Source of the DNA: Bacillus sp. RO1 | GTDB taxonomy: Bacteria > Bacillota > Bacilli > Bacillales > Bacillaceae_I | Direction of reading: 5' to 3' | Assembly: GCF_012524115.1 (NCBI RefSeq) | Contig: NZ_JAAZWB010000084.1 | Span: 160,299 to 224,298, forward strand | DNA length: 64,000 nucleotides | Part shown: positions 40,990 to 50,289 of the stretch, piece by piece | Layout of the letters: each line of letters starts with the position of its first letter | Numbering within the stretch: the stretch's first letter is position 1 | Notes under the pieces: generated by a model | What the model was told of the DNA's origin: nothing | Seen by the model: the letters and a program-made list of their open reading frames with translations, nothing else | Database searches by the model: none | Made by a program: the position numbers and the translations under genes

Positions 40990-42753
40990 ATGAAATGGAT
41001 GGAAAAATTTGACCTATGGGAGTCACACACGAATCTTGATGAAGAAATGGTGAAGCTGATTCAAGAAATGAAGCACGACGAGAAGGCGAAAGAAGAAAGC
41101 TTTTATAAAGAATTAGAATTTGGTACTGGTGGAATGCGCGGGGAAATTGGCGCAGGAACAAACCGTATGAATATATATACTGTACGAAAAGCGTCTGAAG
41201 GATTGGCACGATACATAGAATCATTCGGTGAGGAAGCGAAAAAAGGCGGAGTGGCGATTGCTTATGATTGCCGCCATAAATCTCCAGAGTTCGCAATGGA
41301 AGCAGCTAAAACACTTGCGAGCCACGGTATTCAAACATATGTGTTTGAAAGCCTGCGTCCGACGCCGGTGCTTTCTTTTGCCGTTCGATATTTAGGAGCG
41401 TTCTCTGGAATCGTCATTACGGCTAGTCATAACCCACCAGAATATAACGGCTATAAAGTATATGGTCCAGACGGGGGACAATTGCCGTTGTTTGAAGCGG
41501 ATCAGGTTATCTCTAAAGTGAAAGAAGTGGAGAATGAGCTTGAAATACAGGTTGCTTCAGAAGAAGAGCTGAAGAATAATGGCCTGATTAAAATCATTGG
41601 AGAAGAGTTAGACAAGGAGTACTTAAAACAGCTTACTACCATTAGTGTACACCCTGAGTTAGGGGATGAGATGGGCGAGGATGTAAAGGTGGTATTTACT
41701 CCATTACATGGGACAGCTAACCTACCAGTACGCGAAGGTCTAAATGCCCTTGGATATAAAAATGTGAAAGTAGTGGCAGAGCAGGAACAGCCAGATCCTA
41801 ACTTCTCTACTGTTTCCTCTCCAAACCCGGAGGAGCATGCTGCATTTGAATTGGCGATTCGTGATGGCAAGGCAATGGATGCCGATATTCTAATAGCAAC
41901 AGATCCAGATGCAGACCGTCTTGGAGTAGCAGTCAAAGATGCTGACGGGGATTATGTAGTGTTGACTGGTAACCAAACAGGTGCTCTTTTCCTACATTAT
42001 TTATTGTCTGAGAAGAAGGCAACAGGTACCCTTCCTGGGAATGGTGTCATGCTGAAAACGATTGTAACTTCAGAGTTTGGCCGCGTCATTGCCGATAGTT
42101 ATGGTGTGGAAACTGTAGACACGCTAACAGGATTTAAGTTTATCGGAGAGAAAATCAAGCAGTATGAAGAGAGTGGAGAATATACCTTCTTATTCGGTTA
42201 CGAAGAGAGCTATGGTTCCTTGATTGCTGATTTTGCCCGCGATAAAGATGCCGTTCAAGCATGCATCATGGCAGTGGAAATATGCGCATTCTACAAGAGA
42301 CTTGGCAAGACGATGTATGAAGGGTTAATGGAATTGTATGAAGAGTACGGTTACTACTTAGAAGGCATGAAGTCCCTCACATTAAAAGGAAAAGAAGGAG
42401 CAGAGCAGATTGCTAATCTCCTAACAGCATTCCGTAATACCCCTCCTGCTGATTTAGCTGGATATGCGGTTACAGCTATAGAGGACTACTCCACACAGGA
42501 AAGATTGGTTGTAGAAACAAAAGCTGTGGAAAAAATGGAACTTCCAAAATCCAACGTACTGAAGTATTTCTTAGAAGACGGTACCTGGGTATGTGTAAGG
42601 CCTTCAGGGACAGAGCCGAAGATTAAGTTCTACTTTGGTACTCAATCCGACTCAATGGAAGCCAGCAAGGAGAAGTTGGATACCATCTCCTCTTCGCTGA
42701 TGGAGAAGGTGGATCAGTTTTTGAAAGGCATGAACTCTGAAGGAAAAGCTTAA
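40990..42753 (+). CDS. pgcA: Alpha-phosphoglucomutase PgcA
   Basis: 587 aa. Phosphohexomutase motifs: catalytic serine loop [16 protein letters not shown] near 140, metal loop DPDADRLG near 305, sugar-binding GYEESYG near 407 and the phosphate-binding [14 protein letters not shown] near 538. It interconverts glucose-1-phosphate and glucose-6-phosphate and provides UDP-glucose for teichoic acid and glycolipid anchors. Located after glpD exactly as in B. subtilis (yhxB). Start ATG behind GCAAGGAGGAAAAGACAG. Confidence 0.93.
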   Translation: MKWMEKFDLWESHTNLDEEMVKLIQEMKHDEKAKEESFYKELEFGTGGMRGEIGAGTNRMNIYTVRKASEGLARYIESFGEEAKKGGVAIAYDCRHKSPEFAMEAAKTLASHGIQTYVFESLRPTPVLSFAVRYLGAFSGIVITASHNPPEYNGYKVYGPDGGQLPLFEADQVISKVKEVENELEIQVASEEELKNNGLIKIIGEELDKEYLKQLTTISVHPELGDEMGEDVKVVFTPLHGTANLPVREGLNALGYKNVKVVAEQEQPDPNFSTVSSPNPEEHAAFELAIRDGKAMDADILIATDPDADRLGVAVKDADGDYVVLTGNQTGALFLHYLLSEKKATGTLPGNGVMLKTIVTSEFGRVIADSYGVETVDTLTGFKFIGEKIKQYEESGEYTFLFGYEESYGSLIADFARDKDAVQACIMAVEICAFYKRLGKTMYEGLMELYEEYGYYLEGMKSLTLKGKEGAEQIANLLTAFRNTPPADLAGYAVTAIEDYSTQERLVVETKAVEKMELPKSNVLKYFLEDGTWVCVRPSGTEPKIKFYFGTQSDSMEASKEKLDTISSSLMEKVDQFLKGMNSEGKA

Positions 42754-42768
42754 AAATTGTTGTAAGAT

Positions 42769-42800
42769 GGGAAGGCGAGGTTGGTCGCTTTCCCTTTTTT
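42769..42800 (+). terminator. Terminator of pgcA
   Basis: GGGAAGGCGA pairs with TCGCTTTCCC (one wobble) around GGTTGG, and six T residues follow. Confidence 0.75.
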
Positions 42801-42958
42801 ATTGGAGACGAATTATAAGGTGGGATTTTAGGGGGATAAGGTAGTTTGGCACGAACTCTAACTGAGAAGAGAAAATTACATCCTAAAACGAATCATTAGG
42901 TGCTGTTGTAAGTAGAGTATCATGTTTGAAATGGTTTTATGTTGAGATTCAACACATC

Positions 42959-42974
42959 TACGACCAAAGTCGTA
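42959..42974. promoter_or_regulatory. Palindromic operator upstream of yhcYZ
   Basis: TACGACCAAAGTCGTA is a perfect 6-4-6 palindrome about 100 bp before yhcY. A near copy lies just after yhcZ (44847-44864). It is a probable binding site of the response regulator YhcZ. Confidence 0.55.
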
Positions 42975-43076
42975 AAAAAACTCCAGACTTTATGCGAAAG
43001 CCGAAAGGGATTCCCGTTGTTACAATAGAAAGATAAAAGGTGGCGTCAACCATCATATGACAGGGGGACATGAAAC

Positions 43077-44216
43077 ATGGTCCAGGAAAATCAAAGAATT
43101 CAAGAACTGCGCGCGTTAAAAATCATTGCCGAATCACTTAATCAAGCAAATGATTTACCGACAATGTTAGAAAGTGTGTTAATAGAACTATTACAGGTGA
43201 CAAGCCTCGAAACAGGCTGGATTTTTCTTATAGATGAAAAAGGAAATTACGAATTGGCCGCAGAGCACCTATTACCAGAAGCACTCAAAAGCAAAAATAA
43301 AAAACCAATGTGCGAGGGCGGGTGTTGGTGTCTTGATCGCTATCAGGACGGTCGTCTGAAGCGCGCATCCAATATCATTGCCTGTAAAAGGCTAGAGGAT
43401 GCAGTAAAGTTTGAATGGGGGGAGACAAATGATATTACACACCATGCTACAGTCCCATTACGTGCAGGAGAGGAGAAGTTTGGTCTTCTGAATGTAGCTT
43501 CTCCTTCCAAAACACATTTTACCGATACAGAACTAGAGCTTTTAGAGTCTGTTGCCTATCAAATCGGAACTGCAATCAAACGTATTAGGCTTTCTGAAAG
43601 CGAGCAGCATCTTTCCATTTTGGCAGAAAGAAATCGCTTAGCCAGGGATTTGCATGATTCGGTCAACCAACTTCTTTTCTCTCTTATGCTAACGGCAAGA
43701 GGGACAAAAGAGCTGACAAAAGACGCTCAAATCCTAGAAATGCTAACGTATATGCAAGAACTTTCCCAGGAAGCTTTAAGTGAAATGAGAGCGCTCATTT
43801 GGCAATTGAGGCCAGAAGGTTTGGAAAATGGGGTAGTGAGTGCACTGCTCAATTATGGCAAAGTGCTTGGTTTAAGCATACATTCCGAGGTGAAAGGTGT
43901 CATTGATTTGCCAAATCATATGGAAGAATGCTTATGGAGGATAGGACAAGAAGCGCTAAACAATTGTAAAAAGCATGCAGGAAAAAAAGAAGCGTGCTTG
44001 TTAATTGAAGTGAAAAATAATAAAGTTTCCATGGAGATAAAAGATACGGGGACAGGCTTTTCTTTTACACAAAGTGAAGAAATTCCTTCATTAGGATTAA
44101 AAAGCATGAAAGAGAGAACCGAGGCGCTTGGAGGGGAATTTATCCTTTTAAGCCAGTTAGGAAAAGGCACGATGGTACGTGTAGAAATGCCAGTCACAAA
44201 GGGGGAGAGTAAATGA
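43077..44216 (+). CDS. yhcY: GAF-domain sensor histidine kinase (YhcY/AirS-like)
   Basis: 379 aa, no membrane segment. A GAF domain (about 25-170) contains C79, C83, C85 and C103 (CX3CXC...C), a set able to hold an iron-sulfur cluster as in the redox sensor AirS (YhcS) of staphylococci. A HisKA_3 dimerisation motif (ERNRLARDLHDSVNQ) has its phospho-acceptor at H193, and a HATPase domain ends the protein (DTGTGFSF and GLKSMKERTEALGG). It overlaps yhcZ by 4 nt. It is probably an oxygen or redox sensor; the cluster itself is inferred. Confidence 0.85.
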   Translation: MVQENQRIQELRALKIIAESLNQANDLPTMLESVLIELLQVTSLETGWIFLIDEKGNYELAAEHLLPEALKSKNKKPMCEGGCWCLDRYQDGRLKRASNIIACKRLEDAVKFEWGETNDITHHATVPLRAGEEKFGLLNVASPSKTHFTDTELELLESVAYQIGTAIKRIRLSESEQHLSILAERNRLARDLHDSVNQLLFSLMLTARGTKELTKDAQILEMLTYMQELSQEALSEMRALIWQLRPEGLENGVVSALLNYGKVLGLSIHSEVKGVIDLPNHMEECLWRIGQEALNNCKKHAGKKEACLLIEVKNNKVSMEIKDTGTGFSFTQSEEIPSLGLKSMKERTEALGGEFILLSQLGKGTMVRVEMPVTKGESK

Positions 44217-44845
44217 TCAGGATTGTAATTGCAGATGACCATCATGTGGTGAGAAGGGGCTTACTTTTTTTCTTGAAAACACAAAAGGATATAGAAATTG
44301 TCGGGGAGGCAAAAAACGGTAAGGAAGCAGTGGAGCTAGCTGAGGTATTGAAGCCTGATGTTATTCTAATGGATTTGGTTATGCCGGAAATGGATGGAAT
44401 TGAAGCAACGAAGCAGATCATGGAAAGAAAGATACCTTCCAAGGTGTTAATTTTGACTAGTTTCGCTGACCAAGATCATGTCATTCCTGCTATTCGTGCT
44501 GGTGCGACTGGCTATCAACTGAAGGATGTAGAACCTGACCAATTAATTGAATCAATTCGAGCGGTTCATCGAGGGGAAAGTCAACTGCACCCTAAAGTCA
44601 CATCACATGTCATGTCCCATTTTGCTAAAGGGTTTGAAAAAAGAAACTTACATGAAGAACTAACCAAACGAGAGCTGGAAGTATTAGCGGAGATAGCAAA
44701 AGGAAAGAGCAATAAAGAAATTGCTTCATCATTGTTTATTACCGAAAAGACGGTAAAAACCCATGTTTCCAACATATTGGCGAAGCTTGAAGTGGCAGAT
44801 CGGACCCAGGCTGCATTATATGCAGTGAAACATGGCATTGCTTGA
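44213..44845 (+). CDS. yhcZ: NarL/LuxR-family response regulator (YhcZ/AirR-like)
   Basis: 210 aa. The receiver domain has acidic residues D8 and D9, phospho-acceptor D54 (ILMDLVMPEMDG) and the conserved Thr/Lys region. The LuxR-type HTH occupies 146-210 (LTKRELEVLAEIAKGKSNKE...). Translationally coupled to the kinase gene by an ATGA overlap. Palindromes on both sides of the operon are probable binding sites, suggesting autoregulation and control of the flavin reductase gene downstream. Confidence 0.9.
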   Translation: MIRIVIADDHHVVRRGLLFFLKTQKDIEIVGEAKNGKEAVELAEVLKPDVILMDLVMPEMDGIEATKQIMERKIPSKVLILTSFADQDHVIPAIRAGATGYQLKDVEPDQLIESIRAVHRGESQLHPKVTSHVMSHFAKGFEKRNLHEELTKRELEVLAEIAKGKSNKEIASSLFITEKTVKTHVSNILAKLEVADRTQAALYAVKHGIA

Positions 44846-44846
44846 T

Positions 44847-44864
44847 CTACGACTTTAGTTGTAG
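44847..44864. promoter_or_regulatory. Palindromic operator between yhcZ and yhdA
   Basis: CTACGACTTTAGTTGTAG is a near-perfect 18-bp palindrome (one G/T difference) related to the site at 42959-42974. It lies 110 bp upstream of the flavin reductase start, where it could control that gene. Confidence 0.55.
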
Positions 44865-44967
44865 AAAAGATGATTCGTTTTTCGTAGGGAAAGTTAGCTA
44901 TTTCTTCCGATTTGCCAATGTAGAATGTCTAATATACTAAATGTATAAAGACAGTTGGAGGGAGTAA

Positions 44968-45528
<561 letters not shown>

Positions 45529-45569
45529 TATTGTTTAGGATACAAAAATATAAGAATTGTGGATAGTTT

Positions 45570-45725
45570 GCAAGGAAATAGGACGAGAGGGGCCTTCATG
45601 GTTGGTATGAAGACCTGAGTGGCAAGGAAATAGGACGAGAGGGGTCTTCATGGTTGGTCTGAAGACTTGAGTGGCAAGGAAATAGGACGAGAGAGGTTAT
45701 CATGGTCGTCTCTTTTCATCTAGGG
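45570..45725. repeat. Three 52-bp tandem repeats
   Basis: Units start with GCAAGGAAATAGGACGAG at 45570, 45622 and 45674, exactly 52 bp apart. The first two are nearly identical and the third diverges after 25 bp. Period and spacing of the words GGAAATA and TCAT match the larger array at 63319-64000. Non-coding. The rest of 45726-45835 shows no gene. Confidence 0.85.
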
Positions 45726-45837
45726 GAGATACTTTTTTTGTTACTTCGTCAATATTCATTAACCTCTTGGAATTCCCTACGTGTAAAGCCTCATTAGCAC
45801 AAAATGATACCGAAAAATGGAAATTTTAGACAATAAA

Positions 45838-45876
45838 AACAGCAACCCAAGGCTCATAGCACCTCGGATCACTGTT
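45838..45876 (-). terminator. Terminator of yhdB
   Basis: A 15-bp stem (AACAGCAACCCAAGG with CCTCGGATCACTGTT, several wobbles) is followed on the minus strand by a T-rich tail (TTTTTATTG). Confidence 0.7.
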
Positions 45877-45891
45877 TGTTTAAAAAGTGAT

Positions 45892-46149
45892 TTACACCAT
45901 ATATCCGTGACTGATTTCATCCAATTGATCTTCTGTGCTCCTTGTTACAGCGTGATCAATATATCGAAGCAACTGATAGAGATTGTTCTCGATTTCCTTA
46001 TAATCCTTAGAGAAATTGTAGGAGTGAAGGAAGTGCTCGATATTTTTGGAGAGGAAGTCATCTTTTGTCCGCACCATCAGGATAAGCAGGTTATCCCATT
46101 CAGAACGGTGCGTGTAATATAAGGCGCGGTCATAATCAACGGTGTTCAT
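45892..46149 (-). CDS. yhdB: YhdB-like protein
   Basis: 85 aa, minus-strand ATG at 46149 behind GAGGAGGCGAGG. Acidic helical protein (MNTVDYDRALYYTHRSEWDN...). Similar in size, sequence character and position to B. subtilis YhdB, a protein of unknown function between yhdA and the downstream genes. The overlapping plus-strand frame at 45817-46122 lacks a ribosome binding site and is rejected. Confidence 0.72.
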   Translation of the reverse strand: MNTVDYDRALYYTHRSEWDNLLILMVRTKDDFLSKNIEHFLHSYNFSKDYKEIENNLYQLLRYIDHAVTRSTEDQLDEISHGYMV

Positions 46150-46288
46150 CTGGAATCCTCGCCTCCTCTTGTTAAGGAGTACTTTTATTTTGTGTTAAAA
46201 ATCGATGTTTCCTCCGTTGAAAATGTTGGTCGTATCTCCAAACGAAAAGTTACACAAAATAATTGAAATGCGATTTTGAGGTGTATAA

Positions 46289-47317
46289 ATGAAGCGATGG
46301 AAAGCGATTGTTTTACTGCTTATATTTGTGCAAATCAACCCAGTCATTTCAGATGCAGAGCAAATAGTGAATGCTCAAGAATGGTATACCTATGACAGAA
46401 TGAGGGAAGATTTGAGGCTTTTGAATAGAAAGTATAACGAAGCGATGCAAATCAAGCTATTGGGAAAATCAGAGTTTGGTCAAAATATCTGGGCTGCGAA
46501 AATAGGCACAGGTAAAGAAAACATCATCATATTAGGTGGTCATCATGGAAGAGAATGGCTTACGACAAGCCTTGTCATGACAAAGCTGGAATATTACTCG
46601 GAAGCGTATAAAAAAGGTCATGATATATTTGGTTACAACCCGAAAATTTTGGATGAAGTTTCCATTTGGTTCGTCCCGATGGTCAATCCAGACGGGATAC
46701 GAATTCAACAAGAAGGCATAGGTTTTCTGCCTAAACATCATCAAACTCAATTAATCCACATGAATGATAATAGTGCGGATTTTGATCGCTGGAAAGCAAA
46801 TGGGATGGGAATTGATTTGAACAGGCAATACCCAGCAGGCTGGAAAAGCATTAAAGAAAAGACGTCAGTTCCATCCTACCAATATTATAAGGGGAAATAC
46901 CCTCTGCAAGCTAAAGAGGTTCGAGCAGTTGTACATTTTACAAAGGAAGTAGAGCCGTTGATGGCGGTTACCTATCACTCCTCTGGGAGAGTTCTGTATT
47001 GGTACTTCAAGAATAATCAAGCAGTGGTAAAACGGGATAAGAAAATAGCAGATCAGTTATCGAAATTAACAGGGTATGAACTAGACCAACCGGAAGAGCA
47101 TGCTGTTGGTGGTGGGTTTTCCGATTGGTTTGTTTCAGAATTCAGCAGGCCTTCCTTCACTCCGGAAATCTCTTATTTTGTGGAAGATACAAACCCTCCG
47201 ATATCGGTTTTTCAGGAAGAATGGAACCGGAATAAAAAGGTGGGTATATACCTTGTCGCTCAAGCGAAAAATCTCTTTCTAGACCGTAATGAAATTAAAA
47301 TTAATGAGGCAGAATAG
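46289..47317 (+). CDS. Secreted M14-family zinc carboxypeptidase
   Basis: 342 aa. Signal peptide (AIVLLLIFVQINPVISDAEQ) of about 22 residues. Zinc ligands H86 and E89 in GGHHGREW, a substrate-binding segment VPMVNPDGIRI near 130, the third zinc histidine in VTYHSSG near 232, and the catalytic glutamate in FTPEISYFVED near 293. M14 enzymes of bacilli cleave peptidoglycan stem peptides or free peptides outside the cell. No wall-binding domain is present. Its neighbours do not indicate a specific pathway. Confidence 0.85.
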   Translation: MKRWKAIVLLLIFVQINPVISDAEQIVNAQEWYTYDRMREDLRLLNRKYNEAMQIKLLGKSEFGQNIWAAKIGTGKENIIILGGHHGREWLTTSLVMTKLEYYSEAYKKGHDIFGYNPKILDEVSIWFVPMVNPDGIRIQQEGIGFLPKHHQTQLIHMNDNSADFDRWKANGMGIDLNRQYPAGWKSIKEKTSVPSYQYYKGKYPLQAKEVRAVVHFTKEVEPLMAVTYHSSGRVLYWYFKNNQAVVKRDKKIADQLSKLTGYELDQPEEHAVGGGFSDWFVSEFSRPSFTPEISYFVEDTNPPISVFQEEWNRNKKVGIYLVAQAKNLFLDRNEIKINEAE

Positions 47318-47391
47318 TCGTATTGGTTTTTCAAAAGAAAAAAAAGGGTTTTAGTCTGTTAATTGTTTTATTCAAGAGTTGCCAAAAAAGG

Positions 47392-47512
47392 TTGACACCG
47401 TCCGTTTTTCCCTTGTAGAGTAGTAAATATGAAAAACAAAATCAACTCATATAACCTTCGTTAGGCGGGGCTTCATGCACCTTCATTCGACCAAAATGAC
47501 AGGTGCTTTTTT
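47392..47512 (+). promoter_or_regulatory. mgtE promoter and M-box-like leader start
   Basis: TTGACA at 47392 with TAGAGT 18 bp later is followed by CTTCGTTAGGCGGGGCT (47456-47472), close to the 5' consensus of the M-box (ykoK) magnesium riboswitch (CTTCGTTAGGTGAGGCT). The rest of the aptamer is not recognisable: a short GCACCT/AGGTGC hairpin with a T run follows and then a REP-like element. Further down, GGTGGTAACGAA (47693-47704) pairs with TTCGTTACCACC (47769-47780). Either a remnant or a diverged leader. Confidence 0.4.
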
Positions 47513-47532
47513 AATGAGTGAAACCTGATTCC

Positions 47533-47664
47533 CCCTGTTGAATGAAGTGCAAGGTGTGAGACTCCAGCGGGGGAGTAACAGTATGTTGAGCCCCCTGAAG
47601 CGTTGTGAGGAGGCTCAAGCACCGTCACGCGGAAAGCGAACACCTGGAACGCAATGAAACAGGG
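47533..47664. repeat. REP-like palindromic intergenic element, copy 2
   Basis: Bounded by CCCTGTT and AACAGGG, it contains GAGACTCCAGCGGGGGAG, TTGAGCCCCCTGAAGCG, GAGGAGGCTCAAGCACCG and CGGAAAGCGAA in the same order as the copy at 36631-36755. More diverged. It lies in the mgtE leader between the M-box-like start and the gene. Confidence 0.7.
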
Positions 47665-47842
47665 AGTTACTGTAATATACAAATTTAAAGGTGGTGGTAA
47701 CGAAAATGGATAGTAGTCCAAGTCCGAGGACGAATTTTATAAGAAGTACAGGAACATACATATCATTATTCGTTACCACCCCCATGGTAAAATAAAAATT
47801 GTGGTTCCTGGTACTCCTTAGCATGCAGGGGAGGCAAAGCTC

Positions 47843-49204
47843 ATGGTGAAAAACATGACAGAGGATCAAATCATTCTAAACATCATCAACTTTTTAAAAG
47901 ATGGAAAGCGAAAAGCTTTTCAAGATATCATCGAAGAGCTTCAACCTTATGACACAGGAGTCATTTATCAACAGCTTCCTGAAAAACATAAAGTGAGATT
48001 TTTAACATACCTTACAATCGAACAGTTAACAGCACTAATTCAAGAACTAAATCAGGAATTGCAACTGGAAGTATTACAAAAAATCGGTGTGGAAAAATCG
48101 GCAAAAGTAATGGACCGAATGGACAATGATGACTTAGCTACATTATTCGATGAAATGGATCCGGAAGTTAAGGGCCGATTTTTAGCAAAAATGAACAAAG
48201 AAGAATCCAGCGCCGTTCAGGACCTAATGAAGTATGAAGCGGAAACTGCCGGTCGATTGATGACAAACCGCTACGTGTGGATACCTCAAGAATACACAGT
48301 CCGTGAAGTGGTCGATAAACTTAAATCTTTTGCGGAACTGGCAGAGACCATCAACTACTTGTATGTAATTGATGAAGAAAAAAGGCTTGTAGGCGTTGTC
48401 TCTTACCGTGACCTTATATTGGCAGACGCGCATGAAAAGATTCAGGAAATTATGTTTTCGAGGGTAATCTCCGTTCATGTTGATACAGACCAAGAGGAAG
48501 TGGCAAATGTCATCGAGCGTTACGACTTCTTAGCGGTCCCTGTTGTGGACGATGAAAAAACATTAATTGGAATTATTACAGTTGATGATGTCATCGACGT
48601 CGTCATTCAAGAAGCAAATGAAGATATTGAAAAACTTTCTGCATCTGGTAAAGATATTGACTTCGATACACCGGCCCTAGTGGCCTCTGCAAGACGTTTG
48701 CCGTGGCTGATTTTATTATTATTTATTGGACTTATTTCAGGAAGCATCATAAGCGGGTTTGAAGATACTTTAGGTACCGTTGTGGCGCTGGCATTCTTTA
48801 TGCCGATGATTGCAGGGATGACAGGTAATACAGGTACACAGTCCCTTGCAGTGATTGTTCGTGGACTCATCTCTCGTGATTTGGATAAAAAGCTGGTTAC
48901 AAAAGTTGTACTCCGTGAACTTGGAGTGGGAATAACAATTGGAGTTACATGCGCTTTTTTAATTGCCATCATTGCTTTTGTATGGCGAGGCGATTTGATT
49001 TTGGGAATGGTTGTAGGGGTTTCTTTATTTTTTACTCTTATCATCGGTACACTCGCGGGTACTATCATTCCTTTAATTCTCTATAAACTGAACATTGACC
49101 CGGCCATTGCATCCGGGCCACTTATCACAACAGTGAACGATATCCTTTCATTATTAATATATTTTGGAATTGCGACAGCATTTCTATCATACTTGGCTCC
49201 ATAA
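47843..49204 (+). CDS. mgtE: Magnesium transporter MgtE
   Basis: 453 aa. Cytosolic N domain (helical, about 1-130), two CBS domains (about 135-255) and five C-terminal membrane segments from about 285, with the pore motif ...PMIAGMTGNTGTQSLAVIVRG near 325. The CBS domains close the channel when magnesium is high. Start ATG behind GGGGAGGCAAAGCTC. The leader has an M-box-like beginning, so magnesium-dependent control is plausible but the riboswitch looks incomplete. Confidence 0.95.
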   Translation: MVKNMTEDQIILNIINFLKDGKRKAFQDIIEELQPYDTGVIYQQLPEKHKVRFLTYLTIEQLTALIQELNQELQLEVLQKIGVEKSAKVMDRMDNDDLATLFDEMDPEVKGRFLAKMNKEESSAVQDLMKYEAETAGRLMTNRYVWIPQEYTVREVVDKLKSFAELAETINYLYVIDEEKRLVGVVSYRDLILADAHEKIQEIMFSRVISVHVDTDQEEVANVIERYDFLAVPVVDDEKTLIGIITVDDVIDVVIQEANEDIEKLSASGKDIDFDTPALVASARRLPWLILLLFIGLISGSIISGFEDTLGTVVALAFFMPMIAGMTGNTGTQSLAVIVRGLISRDLDKKLVTKVVLRELGVGITIGVTCAFLIAIIAFVWRGDLILGMVVGVSLFFTLIIGTLAGTIIPLILYKLNIDPAIASGPLITTVNDILSLLIYFGIATAFLSYLAP

Positions 49205-49207
49205 TTC

Positions 49208-49265
49208 AAAAGAAAAGTCCCTCCTTATCAACAGTTCAATGTTAAAAGGAGGGTCTTTTCTTTTT
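49208..49265. terminator. Bidirectional terminator between mgtE and the TauE-type gene
   Basis: AAAAGAAAAG-(T)CCCTCCTT pairs with AAGGAGGG-TCTTTTCTTTT. It serves the convergent genes on both sides. Confidence 0.8.
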
Positions 49266-50137
49266 TACAAATGAGACGGCTGTACTTTCTTCTTTAAAAG
49301 TCTTGTCAGCAAGAAGATATTAATAAATATGGTGTAACAACCTAAGGCCACCAAGCCAACTGTAGACAGTTCTATCATCTCTAAAATGAGACTAAGCATG
49401 GTAACTATATATAGAAATCCCAACAATTTTTGTATACTTCTGCTTTTAAAGAAAGAGGTGGCTTTTGCGCCTAATTGAGACCCAACGATCGCACCGGCAA
49501 TTAAAAATAATCCTACCTTAAAATTTATTGGATTGTTTATTGCATATGTAATGAATCCTGCACTCACAATTAAAATGACTCCTGCAAGGCTTGTTGCTAC
49601 AGCTTGCTTGGAAGAGAAACCGTAGTAGGCGATCAATAATGGGACAATGATAAATCCGCCACCCACACCTAGGGTAGTAGAAAGAAATCCTGCAATGACT
49701 CCTATGAAAATAAACTTCCAAAAGTTCTGCTTGTTCGAAGTGGCATCATAAGCAACTGGTTTTTCCCCTTTTTCATTCCTCAACATTTTATATGCAAAAT
49801 AGGTAAGTAAGGCAAGATATAGAATTGGTACAACAGTAGTGTCATATTCATTAAACTCTAGCCAACTTACTACAGGGTAGGCAATTTGTGTGGCAACAAC
49901 TCCACTTGCTCCAATTATGAGTGCGGCCTTCCATTGAATGTTCTTCATTTTGAAATGGGCATATACACCTGCCACAGATGTCCCGATGGTATAAAGAAGA
50001 CTTGTAGAAATTGCTTCGATGGGGGTGTAGCCAATAAGAAGCAAGACCGGCGTGAGTACAAGGCCACCTCCTATTCCAAAAAAACCAGAAAGCATACTGA
50101 TTGAAAATCCTACTAGTATAAATAATATATATTCCAT
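49265..50137 (-). CDS. TauE/SafE-family membrane transporter (sulfite/anion exporter type)
   Basis: 290 aa from ATG 50137, preceded by GAAGGAGAATAC; the frame could extend to a TTG 18 nt upstream, but that codon sits on the ribosome binding site. Two repeats of the family motif are seen: [17 protein letters not shown] near 20 and [20 protein letters not shown] near 155, within about eight membrane segments. Family members export sulfite, sulfoacetate or related anions. The substrate here is unknown. Confidence 0.85.
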   Translation of the reverse strand: MEYILFILVGFSISMLSGFFGIGGGLVLTPVLLLIGYTPIEAISTSLLYTIGTSVAGVYAHFKMKNIQWKAALIIGASGVVATQIAYPVVSWLEFNEYDTTVVPILYLALLTYFAYKMLRNEKGEKPVAYDATSNKQNFWKFIFIGVIAGFLSTTLGVGGGFIIVPLLIAYYGFSSKQAVATSLAGVILIVSAGFITYAINNPINFKVGLFLIAGAIVGSQLGAKATSFFKSRSIQKLLGFLYIVTMLSLILEMIELSTVGLVALGCYTIFINIFLLTRLLKKKVQPSHL

Positions 50138-50289
50138 ATATGTATTCTCCTTCAAAAACGCTTATCTTTAGTATAACATGCGCTAAAGTTAGGGGGGATA
50201 TAGAAAAATGTCGCAATAGAACAATCCCTTCTCATGTTATTGTCACCTTGTTCATACATTGTGATAAGAGGAAAAGGGAGGTAGTTTTA

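Noticed and set aside
45817..46122. Plus-strand 101-aa frame opposite yhdB
   Set aside because: It has no ribosome binding site and is the shadow of the minus-strand yhdB gene, which has a strong one and a terminator.
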